Positions 13,101 to 27,400 of a stretch of DNA of 64,000 nt are shown here, piece by piece (position 1 is the stretch's first letter; every line of letters begins with the position of its first letter). Under the pieces are notes generated by a model, which saw only the letters and a list, made by a program, of their open reading frames with translations, ran no database searches and was not told where the DNA came from. Origin of the DNA: Arbacia lixula. Taxonomy: Eukaryota > Echinodermata > Echinoidea > Arbacioida > Arbaciidae. The translations under genes were made by a program, and so were the position numbers. The DNA is taken from positions 10,800,067 through 10,864,066 of the forward strand of contig OZ022588.1 of assembly GCA_963669155.1 (NCBI GenBank). Reading direction: 5' to 3'.

Positions 13101-14920
13101 TCCTGAGAGCCCTGCATTAGTATCCCAGTCACTAGATCAAAGGATCTTACCAGGTCCCTTGGTTCTTTCCTACAGAGAAACAGAGCAGCTAATGTGGATT
13201 AAAATCGCTTGCTGAAAAACACAAGTGGCAAATTGGCAATCAGAGAAACGATTCCCCTTCACCACAAAACTATGGCCGCGTTGCATAAAGCTCCCCATTG
13301 ATGGTAACATCACTACCATTGGCAACTTCTAAGAAAACCTTGAATTTGATTGGCTGTCGAGTGATGTTACCATGGTAGTTACCATCAAGACATCATTATT
13401 GGTAAGTTGTAAGATGAATTGCTGAGGATTATCTTTAGGTAGAGACAGGGCTGGTGATGACTCCGGGCAGTGAATGGTTAAGGGAGAGGGTTATAGCGGG
13501 AAAGGGTCTAATTGGCTCACGGTAACATCTAATGGCTTCCAGATCACAACCCGGCAAGGCAAGACTAACACGTTAACAAATTTGATTAGGCTTAATTATG
13601 CAGGGGCTAATGAAGTGGTTGTAATATCTCGGTTGGGAGGTTAATTGGGTAGCATCTGTAGTACCTGTACAAGGAGCTTTAAATAACAAACTAACACAAA
13701 CTAGAATCATAGTTGCAATGTGAGTGCATAAGAAAGAGAATAAAATCAATGTTAACTGACACTTTATTTACAACACATCTTGATAGTGGCTGTCTTAATT
13801 CTTTTTGCTAAATATGTGTCTATTGAATATCATTGCAGTGTAGTATTGACAAACGTAACATATCAAATCCATATTTTGAGCTAAAGATGACATTAACAAT
13901 GAGCTGAGCCTTCTGTAACATAATGTGAAGTGCATATATGATAAGAAAACTGAATAAATAGATGATCTGTCTATAATGAATCCAGTTGATGTCTTTTCGC
14001 ATATTGTTTTACTCCATTAAAATTTCAGCGCAAATTTGTTTGTATTCTCAGTAAAATCATTAAGGCAACTTCGGTGAAAATTGGCATGGGCAATGCTTGA
14101 TTTCGTACATCTGCATGTTTCATATAAATGCTTCCTTCTTTTTTTAGTATTTTTTTTACCATTACCTTAATCGACTTGATACCTGAACTATATGAAATCA
14201 ATGTAGATACAGCCTAGTCATTGCTATTGTTTCACCAGGTTTTAAGGAATCTACAATTCACTTTAATTGAATGTCTTCAATGCCATTATCAATAACTTCC
14301 GCTTGAACTATGAAATCTTTCTGATGAATTAGTACACTGATAATGGTTGTTCATATTTTAAATGTATTTGAAACAGTTAACCATGAAATTCTCAGAATTG
14401 GTTATCTTGCCTTGGGATCCATGCAGGCACAGGTTGCAACCTTGTTTGTGATCAGCACATTAAAATTTTGCCATGACAACGCAATGGTAGACGTGCAGAG
14501 ATTTCCGACAAATCATCCCCTAAATTCCTTCTGTAATCCCCCCACCCCCACAACTCACAGACATATACTTATATAGAAAATAAGAAGGAGGAAAAAGTGA
14601 AGTTCCCATTACAATGTATCGCTAATGACTTAGCACATGCCGGTGCCAAGGCAGCTAGGTCCCACTCGCTTCACGCTTCGCTCTCGTTACCCCGTGTTTT
14701 CATTTCTGCGACAAGGCTTTGCACAGGTGCGGGAATGACTGGATGCTTTCTGCGTCTGGCCGTGTCTGGTGTGATCACCCATCCCTGCTTTGAGCTGCTG
14801 CATGGCTCTCAGCCCCTCGTCCCCCAGCCCCTGAGCCCCCGGCACTCCCAGCACGGTGGGGGAGAGGTGAGAGCAGCAAGTAGCACAGCACTGCTCCACA
14901 ATTAACCAGGGGACTGGGAC

Positions 14921-14979
<59 letters not shown>

Positions 14980-16383
14980 CCCCAAATCTTACCTCGCGTT
15001 ACAATTAACGGTTGATCTGCACTTTCTATTTTGACTCATACTCATACTGTATTTCACAATGGCCTGAAGTATTCTGAAGAGGTTTTACCCAAATATTAAA
15101 CCTGGACTAACTTCATGAGATGCCAAATAAAACATGAAACATCATTGTTTCAATATAATTGATTTTGTCCTCAGAATCACTATGGCTTATTGAGTTTGTC
15201 CACATTTAAGCATTACAGCGAATAATGGAAATTACCCATTGTTGTGATTCTGTTATAAAACTGAATTATTTTGTGACAGCATCAGATGATTCAATTTGTG
15301 CCCCATAGAGTAATTAAGTCTACATTTAGTACGCGGTCCAAATAACACCACACATGAGAATACAGGGCCAATGACTTAACTCTCTCACATGGTGTTTTCA
15401 AGGCCTGATGTGTGAACTCTCTCACTACCAATGGCGTGAATATATGTAGTAAGCCAATAGGGTTTTCAAGGCCTGGGTTCCGTTGCATAAAAGTTACCAT
15501 TAATGGTAACTCTGCCATCAATGGTAACTACCATGGTAATGCCGCTCAATAGCCAATCAAATTCAAGGTTTCCATAGAACTTGCCATTGGAAGCAAATAA
15601 AGAACAGTATGAAGGTAGGAAGGAGGGATATGAAGAAAAAAAAAGAAGAATTACATAGTCAACACTAAAGAAATATTTTATGCAAGTTTTTTGGGGGGAC
15701 TAAAAAGGCAATACATGGAGGTATAACAGATTATTTGCCAGATAATGTACAATGTAGATACATACCTGCATAGAGGTATTAGAAGTGTTTTGAGTAGACT
15801 GGCCCCGGAAATGGGAAGAAGAACAAGCGTCTGGAAATACAGGTGCATAGATGAATCACCCGTCCACATTCCAGACATTCTCTGCTAATCCTGCTACACA
15901 TACAGAACCCACATTTGCAAGTATAACATTGATGTGTTCATGATTCATAAACCACAATCTGTTCAACTGGAGACATCAAGATCGTTTTTGTTTGGCAAAA
16001 CAAAATATTGCTCATACTGCCCTTAAAGTCTCACCATTACATTTTCCATAGTGTATTGGCCCTTGGTATTTAGAAATTGCAGATGTCTTCATACAGGAAT
16101 AAATGTTTGACCACTTGTCTGATGAAAGAGGACTTTCAAATCAGACAAAGAGCCCCCCCCCCCCCCCCTCCTTTCAATCACACTAAAACAAAGAAAAACT
16201 CTCCTTCCTTTCCAATCTCATTTTTGTCCACATCTAGATGATTTCACTAATATTTTTTTTTTCTTCAAACAACCTGCTGTTTGTCTCCCCTACTGTTCCT
16301 CTTCCTCCCTCCCCGACTTCCCTTCTATCTCCCCCCCCCCGAATTCCCCATCCCTCACTCAACCTCTCCCTATCTAGCCTCTT

Positions 16384-16414
<31 letters not shown>

Positions 16415-19400
16415 AATTTGTCCTTCCTTCCACCCCCTTCCAATTTCTTAGCCTAGCCCACATTTTCCCTCCCCTCACCCCTATTCTGTACCTCCCCTCC
16501 CCCCCCCCCCATCTGCTCATCCCATCAATACTTCTGACCAATCACACGTGATAGGGCCTGACACACTTGCATCACTTTTGCGTCACGTTACGGAGCAGGT
16601 GCAGAGATAAAAAAACACCCCCCCCCCCCCTTTGCCCGCTCCACCCTACACTCAGAAGTCACACCCAACCTCCGAAGGTTGAATCCCATAATTAGCATTC
16701 TACATTGATCACGGCTATATTAAAGTGCAAAATTTTGCACAATAAAGCACAAGCAATCCAGTTACAATGTACAGTGTAAATACCAAAGTTCCATTGTCGG
16801 GTAATAGTAAAATAGCAGGAGACCAATTACCAACCTACCAAGCACAGTGGTATTTTATAACCCATTGCTCATGGTAGGATTTTCTGACTTTGTGAACCCT
16901 GGTCCAGTTAGGATTTAGGATGTAAAAATTTGACATGGAACTGCAGTGACCAAAGGGGTATGGCTTAATTGTGCCCTATAAGCAATTTGAAGTTTGCTCA
17001 TAGCCTGTCGTCTATTGTACATACAGCGGATAATGCAGGAGTTGTGCTGTTCAGTATCTGAGTGGAGAAAATGTTGTAACAAATGCACAGTAAAATGATG
17101 CATAGATATACTTTTAAGAAAATGGATATTTTCAACAAAAACTGTACACAACATAACTTTCTTATCATTTGACGGATTTTCATAAAACCTGAACTAATAT
17201 GTTTCTTTCTTTCTTCTTTCTTTCTGCCTTTTTTGAAACTTAACTTCAGGGTGGACTATCCCTTTAATTTAAAAGGGCAGATCTTTCAACTTCCCCTCGT
17301 ATGTACGTGTTGTCTCTACAGTTGCGCCTTATCTGAACGTTGTGATGCAACTCACAAGCATCAAAATGCTATCAAGCCTTAATACGTTTTCTTAAGTGGA
17401 AAATAATTGGCATTATCAGTAAATTCCCGCCCCTCCCTAAAAAAAAAAAACAATAAAAACAGAAAAGAAATATTTCTTGAGCAATGTACCCTGTGAGAAA
17501 ATGGGACTGTTATGGTTTCTGAACTTTCAGTGCAATTTGGGGTTGGATCACCCTGAGCCCCTGTCACACTTTTCCATCAGTAATACACCGGTCAGGAACT
17601 CTGCATTTTGGTGAAGTGAGAACGGCACCATGGAGTGGAGCACCAGTATGTGTGCCACTGGAACCTGGTTCAAGGCTATGCCCAGGAGCTAGTCCCAAGT
17701 CCAAATGGCCGCATGCGCCACTAGGGAACAGAGGAAGAAGCCCAATTATCCTCATTCAGAGTACAGACCTTGACTGGACTACTTATACCCTTTTCTCACT
17801 AGGTTTTCTTTAGTCCTGTACTATTTTTTGAAGCTTTTCACACTGGCATTTCTTAGCTCCGTACTATTTCTTAAACCCGACTAGCTGTTCTCACTCGAAA
17901 TCGTTAGCCCCGGACTTTCTCGACAGCTTATGAATATTTATGAGTGTACGTCTTGCACATCTGCTCTTTACCACTCCGCATCAAGGTCACTCGTCCTTCG
18001 GGCGTTATCTGATTGGTCTCGGCGTTTCGGCCTTGAGAGCTGACGCCGCATTTCCTTAGCCCCGTACTATTTTTCGTTTCTGTTCTCACTGGTGCTCTTA
18101 GCCCCGGACTATTTGGCTTGGCCCTGCAATTGCGGTGTTAGCCCTGCTTTTTTGCAGGGCCAAATAATCCCGGATTATTGGTGGGGCTAGCCTACTTTGG
18201 TAAAAACCAATGTGAACAGAAAGTGGTCTAAGCATAGCCCCGTACTAAAGGTGGGGCTAAGGCCCCCCCCTTAGCCCCACCTATAGTAAGGAAATTTTTG
18301 CCAGTGTGAAAAGCATATTAAAAGGATGGTCCACCCTGAAAATAAGTTGGTTTTAATAAAAGCAAAAAAAAAAAAAAAAAACAGTAGTGAAGGTTTGATG
18401 AAAATCTGTCAAAGGATAAGAAAGTTCCGATAGCTTTAAGTTTTGATTTTGTGACCTCATGTGCGAGATGCTCTCCCATATGTTGTGTATTAATTTTGTT
18501 TTCAGTGTTGATTTTCTCATAAGGATCCCATCAATATACCTGTGCATTTGGTACATCATTAGAAACACATAATTACACACATACGTCTATGAAATAAAAT
18601 ATTTCTTCATCAAAAAAAGAAAAAGAGCAATTTATGAAATTATTTTGTACACACCACATGGGAGAGCACTTTGCACCTGGCTTCACAAAATTAAGATTTT
18701 AAAGGATCATAACTTTCTTATGCCTTGACAGATTTCAAACGTTAACTTATAAATGTTTTTTTTTTTTTTTCATGTTCCTGCTTTTATTGAAACCAACTTA
18801 ACTTTAGGGTGAACTCTCCCTTTAATGCACCACCAACTCATGAGCATCAATCTACAAATCAGGCTCCAAGGTATTTTAATGAATGGCTTTTGGAACACCT
18901 GTATCATTTCTAGAGAAAGAGAACTCTCTCAAATTGCACATGGGGCATCTGTTATAGAAAAGCTTTAAACTTGCTTTAAAACAAATTAACACCTGTAAGC
19001 GTGCACTATCGATATTATCAAAGCAGTATTTTAAGATACAAAATTCAGCTTTGAGCTTTAGTTTGCATAAAACCAATCATCACTTTCACTTAATTTTGGA
19101 ATGTTAGCTTAACAAGTGTAGACAATATGATTTTGATTTTAATAATCCAACCATAGCAGTGTATGATTAATTATGTGCTCAGTCATTATGTTTGCATGTT
19201 TGACCCTCACTTTGCCGATGTTACCAAGCACCGCAGTCTCCCCAGCCGCAGGCTAGAGTGTGGTTAAGAAGAAATCCAGATCTAGAAGTGTTTCAACAGA
19301 TCCAGAGTGCATTAACCCAAGTGACTGCCAATTAAGGCCCTGCCCCCGTCTCCTCTGCTGCCCTCTATTGACGAGAATTGACCCGAGCCACTTGCCAAAC

Positions 19401-21807
19401 AATCAGCTGAGTGGCCAAGACCTCCTTATTTCTTTACAGGGGTGCGACAATGCACCTCTATGCTCCTGGTTCTGACCGTGAGTGACGCGGCCTTGCCTTG
19501 AACCTCCAGGTCTCTAAGAGGCAGGCAGGTTTCCACCAATCACATCACTACATTCAATGATAGCAAGTTTCCACCAATCAAATTACCACATTTAATGAGA
19601 GCAAGTTTCCACCAATCACATCACTGCATTCAATGCTAGCAAGTTTCCACCACTCAAATTACCACATTCAATGCAAGCAAGTTTCCACCAATCACATCAC
19701 TGCATTCAATGAGAGCAAGTTTCCACCAATCAAATTATTGCATTCAAAGACAGCATGCACATGTACCAGAGCTACAGCATACTACATAGAGTTCAGACAT
19801 TCATGTGCTTAATAACCATCATTGATACTGGTAATAAAAATGCAGAACCCTCCGGGAATGTAATGTTCACACTGATGAGACTGCCCTAGGTAATTATGAC
19901 CTTCCATGCATGAACTTCATCTCCTTTCTCTATTATTTGATTAGACTTCATCAATACCACTTTTTCTACCCATCCATTTTGGAGAAATAATTTGGTGTTG
20001 CTAAAGATAATATTTTCTCATTGTTATTATATGTCTTAAATATTTTATGTTTACTGTATGTATCAGAAAAAGCACCAGTCCTTTCTTGCTTTAAAGTCAT
20101 TTATCAAGGGACAAAAAGAAATGTATATTTCACCATTAAAAAAAGGGGGTGAGTTTTACATTCTGATCAGCAAAGATTTGATTTCAGTTGATATTAGATT
20201 TTGATATTCAAAGTGATTTTTGCTGCCCTTTAGGTTTTTCTCTATTTTTATTAATTCTTTTTCTCCTTTCTGATGATTTTTCATCCCTCATTTATGTTTA
20301 TGCTGTAATTGAAATTATATTAATAAACACATATGATCAAATATATTAAAACAAAGCAAAAATTCCTTCTTTCTCTGTATATGTACACCATGTAATACTT
20401 ATTTCTTTCTAAAATTTGTGGAATGACCCGCTAAGAACCTAGGTCATTGCACGTCTTAATGATGCTGTAAGTACTACGATGGAGCACCAATGTGGAGACA
20501 GAAACGGGCTACAACACACACACACATACCCATCTCACTCTGCCTCGCTGGAAATGGCTGTGGAGAGGGAGGGCAGGTGGCTTAGCGGAGGGGATATGCA
20601 CCTGTAGCCATGGAGTTGATTTGAAACCAGAGCATTCAGGGCAAGCTGTAGGGCCTCCATCTTTAGAAGGTTTACAGGGCATACTGTACTGGGAAGACTA
20701 AAAGCCTTCAAAAAGGTAACCATGAGCATTCTTCTTGCCAATGGTCTTAAAATCATGTATTGTCCATTTTAGAAACTTGCTGAAAGTTATTTGCCTTCAA
20801 ATGTTCCAAATTTGGAGTAATTAGTGATTACTCAAAATGTTCGGCCCGAGCATTTTGAGGATTTGTGATTTAATTACGAATTACTCCGAATGTGGATCAT
20901 TTGAGGGCAAATCACTTTCAGCAAGTTTCTAAAATGGACAGTACATGAATTTAAGACCATTGGTAAGAAGATTGCTCATCGTCACCTTTTTGAAGGCTTT
21001 TGGTCTTCCCAGTACAGTATATTCCCTTTAACTTTAATCAAATATATAACTTTCTAGTCTTTTGTCGTTGTTGCCTATTCTATAAAATCAAATTTGGTAG
21101 AGTGTTGTGCCTGCGGTTACTTTGTCATGGTCAAAAACACGCTCGGCTGTGTCTCGTGTGTTTAAAGCATGTAAAGTGGCTTTGTGCACAAAATCGATAC
21201 TGGCCCACTCACACCTGCGCATCATTTGAAAACTGACCTAGGACCTACACTGTAGACCAAGCTCACATCAGCCTCTGGACAGGTGGCTGTGTGTGAACTT
21301 CGCTTTAATGTAGGTGAGCACCTGCCCTCTGATAGAGAAGGGGGTGGGGTGGGGAGAGGGAGGGATTGTGGTCACAGATCGTGTGAGTTCAATGAATGGA
21401 CATCATCATGACTCACTTTACAATTGTGTTATTATGATATGTTTTGAAGAAGAACAACAAACAGATCATTGAAACACAAAATAATCTAAAATACTGACAA
21501 AGTTTGCCGTCTTCACAGCAATATATATGCAGCACCTGCCCTCTGATAGAGAGTGGGGCGGGGTGGCAAGGGAGGGGGGGGGGGGGAAGGAGGGATTGTA
21601 ATCACCGATCATGTGAGTTCAATGCATCGTCATCATCATGACTCACCGTATTATTGTGTTATTATGATTTGTTTTGAAGAAGAACAACAAATAGATCATT
21701 GAAACAGAAAATAATCTTAAAAATTGACCAAATTTGTCATTCTTCACAGTAATGCAGTTTCAGATTGATTTGTATGAAAGAGAGAGAGGAAGAGAGAAGA
21801 AGGGAGA

Positions 21808-21851
<44 letters not shown>

Positions 21852-22285
21852 AGAAAAGACAGCTTAGTTTAAATAATAAATAAAAAAATCTTGAACAAAG
21901 AAGATATCAATTAATACAAGATTGAAGATTATCACCAACAAATTGTGACCTAGTTTGATTTGATCAATTACATGTAACTATGTAAGTACAATCAGATCCA
22001 TTGGTTCCTAATTTTCCCAGGCTTCTCTCTATCTTTGCTCTCTGTTACTGTCTGCTATCCTCCCCCTCCCTCCACCTATCCCCCACACCTTCTGTCTCTC
22101 TCTTCGCCCTCACTCGTTCTTTCCTTCTTTTGTGTGTGCGGAAGAAGACTTCCATCCCCATTTCCCTTCCACATTCTTCAACCTCATGCACACTTCGCCC
22201 TGTCCTGACTATTCATCAACATTTCTCTCTCTCTCTCTCCCCCCCCTCTCTCTCTCTCCCCTCCCCTCTCTCTCTCTCTCTCTCC

Positions 22286-22321
<36 letters not shown>

Positions 22322-22334
22322 TCCTCTCTCTCCC

Positions 22335-22382
<48 letters not shown>

Positions 22383-22436
22383 TTTCTCTCTATTTCCCAC
22401 TCACTTTGTATCTCTCTCTCTTTTTCTCTTTCTCCT

Positions 22437-22476
<40 letters not shown>

Positions 22477-24364
22477 CCCCCCCCCCCCCATTTTCCTCCT
22501 TTTCAGTCTTTGTGTAATTATTTTAGCATCTAGGTATTAACCAATGATGTGACATGAAGCTAAATTCTAATCACTCACAGGCATTTAAGTATACGGGAAA
22601 GCACTCAACAGAACCGAGCTCCCACATGGTCTACCACTTCAGTTCATTTCACACTGTAAGTGTATCCTAACTATCATTAAATGGTATCAATAAAACATTT
22701 CAGCCTGGAACTTGAGCATCGCCAGTGCTCTCTCCATCTCTCTCGCCCCATTCTGATTGATGAAGCAGAGAATGTAAACTGTAGGCCAACCTAATTGGTT
22801 GTGGATCCTAATGAATTTAATCAACCTGCATCATCAGAGACAAAGCGTTATTAAGAAATTATCCTGTCACTCCCGTGAAGTAGGGCTGGTATCACTGGGA
22901 TCCTCAATTTAATTAAGTGAAAGTTGGTAAACATCCATAACAGACTCATACAGGCCTCAGAGAAAGAGAGTTAAGGCAAGCAAGTGGTTTTGTCCCACAA
23001 TCACATAAAAACAGACTTAGTATTGAGCATGGTCACTTCATACTTTACCTACTGAGAGCAAGATAACTTTGCCCCATCTTGTTTTAAGTATTTAATAATA
23101 AATAAATGATAAAACATTTCTGTAAAGCCCATCATTGCAATCACTTCACAAGACAGAATAAGATACGCTGGATCCATTATTATAATATTTACAAATACCT
23201 ATGAAGATGTTTCCAAATAATGTTTGAATTGATTGTATATGTTTTTCTGTTTCTGAGGTATCTCAGAATTGCAACTTATATGGAAACCATGAATTTCATT
23301 GGCTTTCAAGCCATGTTTCCATGGTAGCTACCATTGATGGCAAAGTTACCAATAATGGTAAGTTTTATGCAACGGGGCTCAGCTATTAATAAAGACGAAG
23401 CAAAAAGGAGATTGCACTAATACTCAGTACAAATTGTGCAAGCTCAGAGACATATTGAGCTAGATCTGCTAAAACACATTTTCCAGCTCATTTAGGATTT
23501 TCTCCGACACCAGCGGAGCGGGGAAGCGCATCCAATTCTGTGTGCAGCCAGTTATCAAATCTAATCAAAGAGTGAGTCAAGATGGCCACAAGCTGTCTTT
23601 AAAGGCAAATAGGCCTCTTTTCTGCCTTATTTCTTCTAAAAAAATCTTCTCTTAAATAAATTCATTGAATCATATCATCATGTTGCGGAATCCATCCTTG
23701 AAATGGGCGCGATTGGACAATTCTATGAAAATTCATTTACCCGTCGCGTTGCATGGCAACAATTGGCAAAATTTGCACAGCATACTGACAGTATTCTGGC
23801 AAACTAAACCCTAAATCTTGGCTCTATCCCCAGCGTTCATTGAGCGAGGTGTTGCCTCTCGACTCTCCGGGGTCCCGGTCCCGTCCCGTCCCAGGGCTAT
23901 GAACGGCAGCGACAAGCCCAAGGTCGGACGGGGGAATGGTAAAAAGATCTGGTCAGATTACGTCTCAGTGTTTGAATCGCTTCCATTCTTCATGCCTCAT
24001 CAGCTGCTTGGGCTCGCAATAGTACACAGGACTTTTCCTCTCTCTGCTTTTTTTTTTTTTTTTTAATGTGGGGTGAATAACACCTTTCACTTTCTCTTTC
24101 ATTTTTTGGTTGTTGTAACTCTCCTCCTTCTCTCTCCTGTACCTCCCCCCCCCCTCTCTCTCTCTCTCTCTCTTCTTTTCTCATACTTGATTTTATCCAT
24201 TTCTCTTCATCCCCCCTCTCTCTCTGTCTCTTTTCTCTCTTTCTATAATATCCCTCACATTTCCTTTTCTCTGTCTCATACTTTGTTCTCTTTCTCATTC
24301 TTTCTTTCTACTATCTCTCTCTGTACTTTCTTAATTCTTCATTTCTTTATCCCTTTCACCCTCA

Positions 24365-24426
<62 letters not shown>

Positions 24427-27400
24427 TCTCTCTCTCCCCCTCTCTCTACTTCCCTCCCCTTTCCTTTTCTCTGTCTCATACCTGTGTTCTCTCTTTCTTT
24501 TGGTATCTCTCTCTCTCTGTGCTTTATTTTTTCTCTCATGAACTATTTTTTTTTTAAAAAGTCCAGCCCAATTATAATTTGTATACACCTGGTTGCAAAA
24601 GTCATGCAATTGAGGATTTAGCACACATTACATGTATTACTTTTGTAAGACCAGGGCCTTGTTGCATAAAACTTACCATTAATGGTTACTCTATTGGTGG
24701 CAAAGTTACCATTTATTGTAAGTTTTATGCAAAGTTACATGTCTTTGTGTTAAGGTTTGGTTTCTTCCCTTCTCTTGTGGTAGTTAATAGATACTTCAAT
24801 CAAGGCTTTGACCAACTTATCATTAATGCCACAAAATGACACTTGACTACAGCGTAAAAGGGCACAACTACATGGAGAAAATTCTGGGAACTTTGATAGA
24901 AGCAGGACGACAAATAAATCAAGAAAACAAGATGAAAAGAGTACAAATGATAATCAGTAACATGCGATGGTGAAGATCTACCCCCAAAAATAATCATCTC
25001 CACCTAGCATGCAGGCCTTAATCGACTCCAGAAAGATGCTCCAATTTGTGTTTGCAAGGTGATGATGGACAAGAGAAAATTGCTGCTCCACTCCGCCACC
25101 ACCAACGAGATTTTAAATACCGCACCAAACACAAGCCCCACAGATTAAAGATGCATCCCTGGTAATAATGGCTATGATTCAATTCCCTCTTCCAAGCTGA
25201 GATTCCAGACAGAGAGAGAGAGACATCTGAAATATTCAGATGTGTTCTACAAACAAATTATCTGTCTGGAAATCGCAGATGCCTTATGCCGGCCCTCGGG
25301 AAAAATGGCAGGGATTGTGACAGCTAATGAGTGGGGTGGGGGAGGAGGTATCTGGGGAAGAGATCGACCGGTAATCAACTCTAATGATTAATAGGATACC
25401 TCTGCAAATATATCTCTGGCTCATCGCAGTCCAATGATTGGTGGTACAGCTCTATCTCTCTTGACGAGGGTCCCGTGACATTATGAGGTGGGCATGAAAA
25501 AAACCCACATGTATAGGTAATCTTGTTTTAGAGAGAAACAAATTCTCCTCAAACCAAATGTGGATTCAATCATCTGTTTCATGGTTCTTATGATTTGTAT
25601 TTTTAACTCATTCAGAAAGAATACCTTTTTAAAGCAAGACTGATCATTATTTGCTTTTCCAATTGGCAACCCTTTCTTTTTAAATCACATTTTCATCCTA
25701 AAATGGAGCAAACAGCTGGGCATTGGAAATTAGAAAAACATTAAAGGGCATATAGTGTACTGGGAAGGCAAAAACGCCTTAAATATGTGATTGTTAGCAA
25801 TCTTCTTGCCAATGGTCTTAAATTGATGTATGGTCTATTTTAGAAGCTTGCTGAAAGTTATTTGCCCTCAAATGATCCACATATGGAGTAATTAATGATT
25901 AATGATTAACTCCTCAAAATGTTCGGCCCGAACATTTTGAGGATTTGTGATTTAATCACTATTACTCCAAATGTAGATCATTTGAGGGCAAATAACTTTC
26001 AGCAAGCTTCTAAAATAGACAATACATGAATTTAAGACCATCGGCAAGGAGATTGCTAACAATTACATTTTGAAGGCTTTTTGCCTTCCCAGTACAGTAC
26101 ATGCCCTTTAAAAACATTCAATGAAGAGCAATAATTGCGCAAATTTGAAGAGCTAAACCATGATTTCAAAATTTCAGCATGTTCCCAATTTGACCACCAA
26201 TATTTAGTAATCATTTGACGCATATTTCGCTTTGGAAAATCACGATGAAGGTAAGACCTGTTTATCACTAAAAGAGTCATCTTGGGAAGAAATTTACACT
26301 CTTTCTTGTGATCCATCTATTATTATTTATAATACGTATTTATATCAAAAGTTATCTAGGCCTAAACCACATATTTGTGGTACTTGGCCCCAAATACATT
26401 CACACTGGAACAGTTTTCCAATGCAGTTTGCAGATTGAAGCCTGTATTTACATGCGGAGTGCAACGAGGAAGTCGCCATACATGTATGTAATTTGTGAGC
26501 ACACACGCAGTGCTCTGCTCCTCTCAATGGGGACAGACTGTGTGAACGGTCCCATAGAAGTGACATTATGGCAAGCAGTAGCAACAAACCACTTCAGTGT
26601 GAATAGACCTTCAGAAATAGTTTGATGGTTCTTCATCAAGTCCTTGGTTACGTATGTATGTAATGTCTGAGCAGTACTTTGTAAAGGCCTCTCATACCTA
26701 GTTTGGTATCATTTTGTTGGTATTCCCTTTTACTTCATGAAGTGACATTATGGCAAGCAGTAGCAACAAACCACTCCAGTGTGAAAAGACCTTCAGAAAT
26801 AGTTTGATGGTTCTTCATCAAGTCCTTGGTAACATATGTAAGTAATGTCTGAGCAGTATTTGTAAAGGCCTCTCATACCTAGTTTCGTATCATTTTGTCA
26901 GTATTCCCTTTTACTTCATGAATGTACAATCGTCTCATTGGCATAAAGGCTCAAACTGGCTTACAACTGACCAGTCTCAGTCCCAGTATCATAGCTCATT
27001 TTTCTTTTTCATTCAATCCAATTTTACACCTGTAAGTTACATTGTTAGCACTATTCTGGGTCATTTTGATTGCCCCTCTCTCTCCTGTACAAATCCACAA
27101 CTGATGCGCAGCTGCTGCAAATTGTGACAGTATGCCTTTTCATTACTTTTTCTTTTCAAGTGTCTCACAACTTTTGAGACCAAGTTTGAAAAAATTGAAA
27201 CATCCTTTGAGGTTATGCAACATTATGGAATCGCATATCAGACCAAATCTGACAAAAAGTGACAATTTACATGGGTTTGTGAACAAAATACTGCTTTGCC
27301 TATACTGCTCTATTTCACTGTCAATTTTGCCCTCGAGGTGTTTTGCTTGATCCCAATGTTCTTGAAACTCATCAAAATACAAATATCTGTAGAACTTGTG

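Noticed and set aside
14687-14980. Cys/Val-rich minus-strand ORFs
   Set aside because: Translation of the CA microsatellite.
19525-19752. Regular short repeats resembling a CRISPR array
   Set aside because: The repeats are contiguous without unique spacers, and the context is a eukaryotic intron.
22001-22540. Ser/Leu/Pro-rich ORF of about 179 residues
   Set aside because: Pure translation of a CT microsatellite and C runs, with no splice context or domain.
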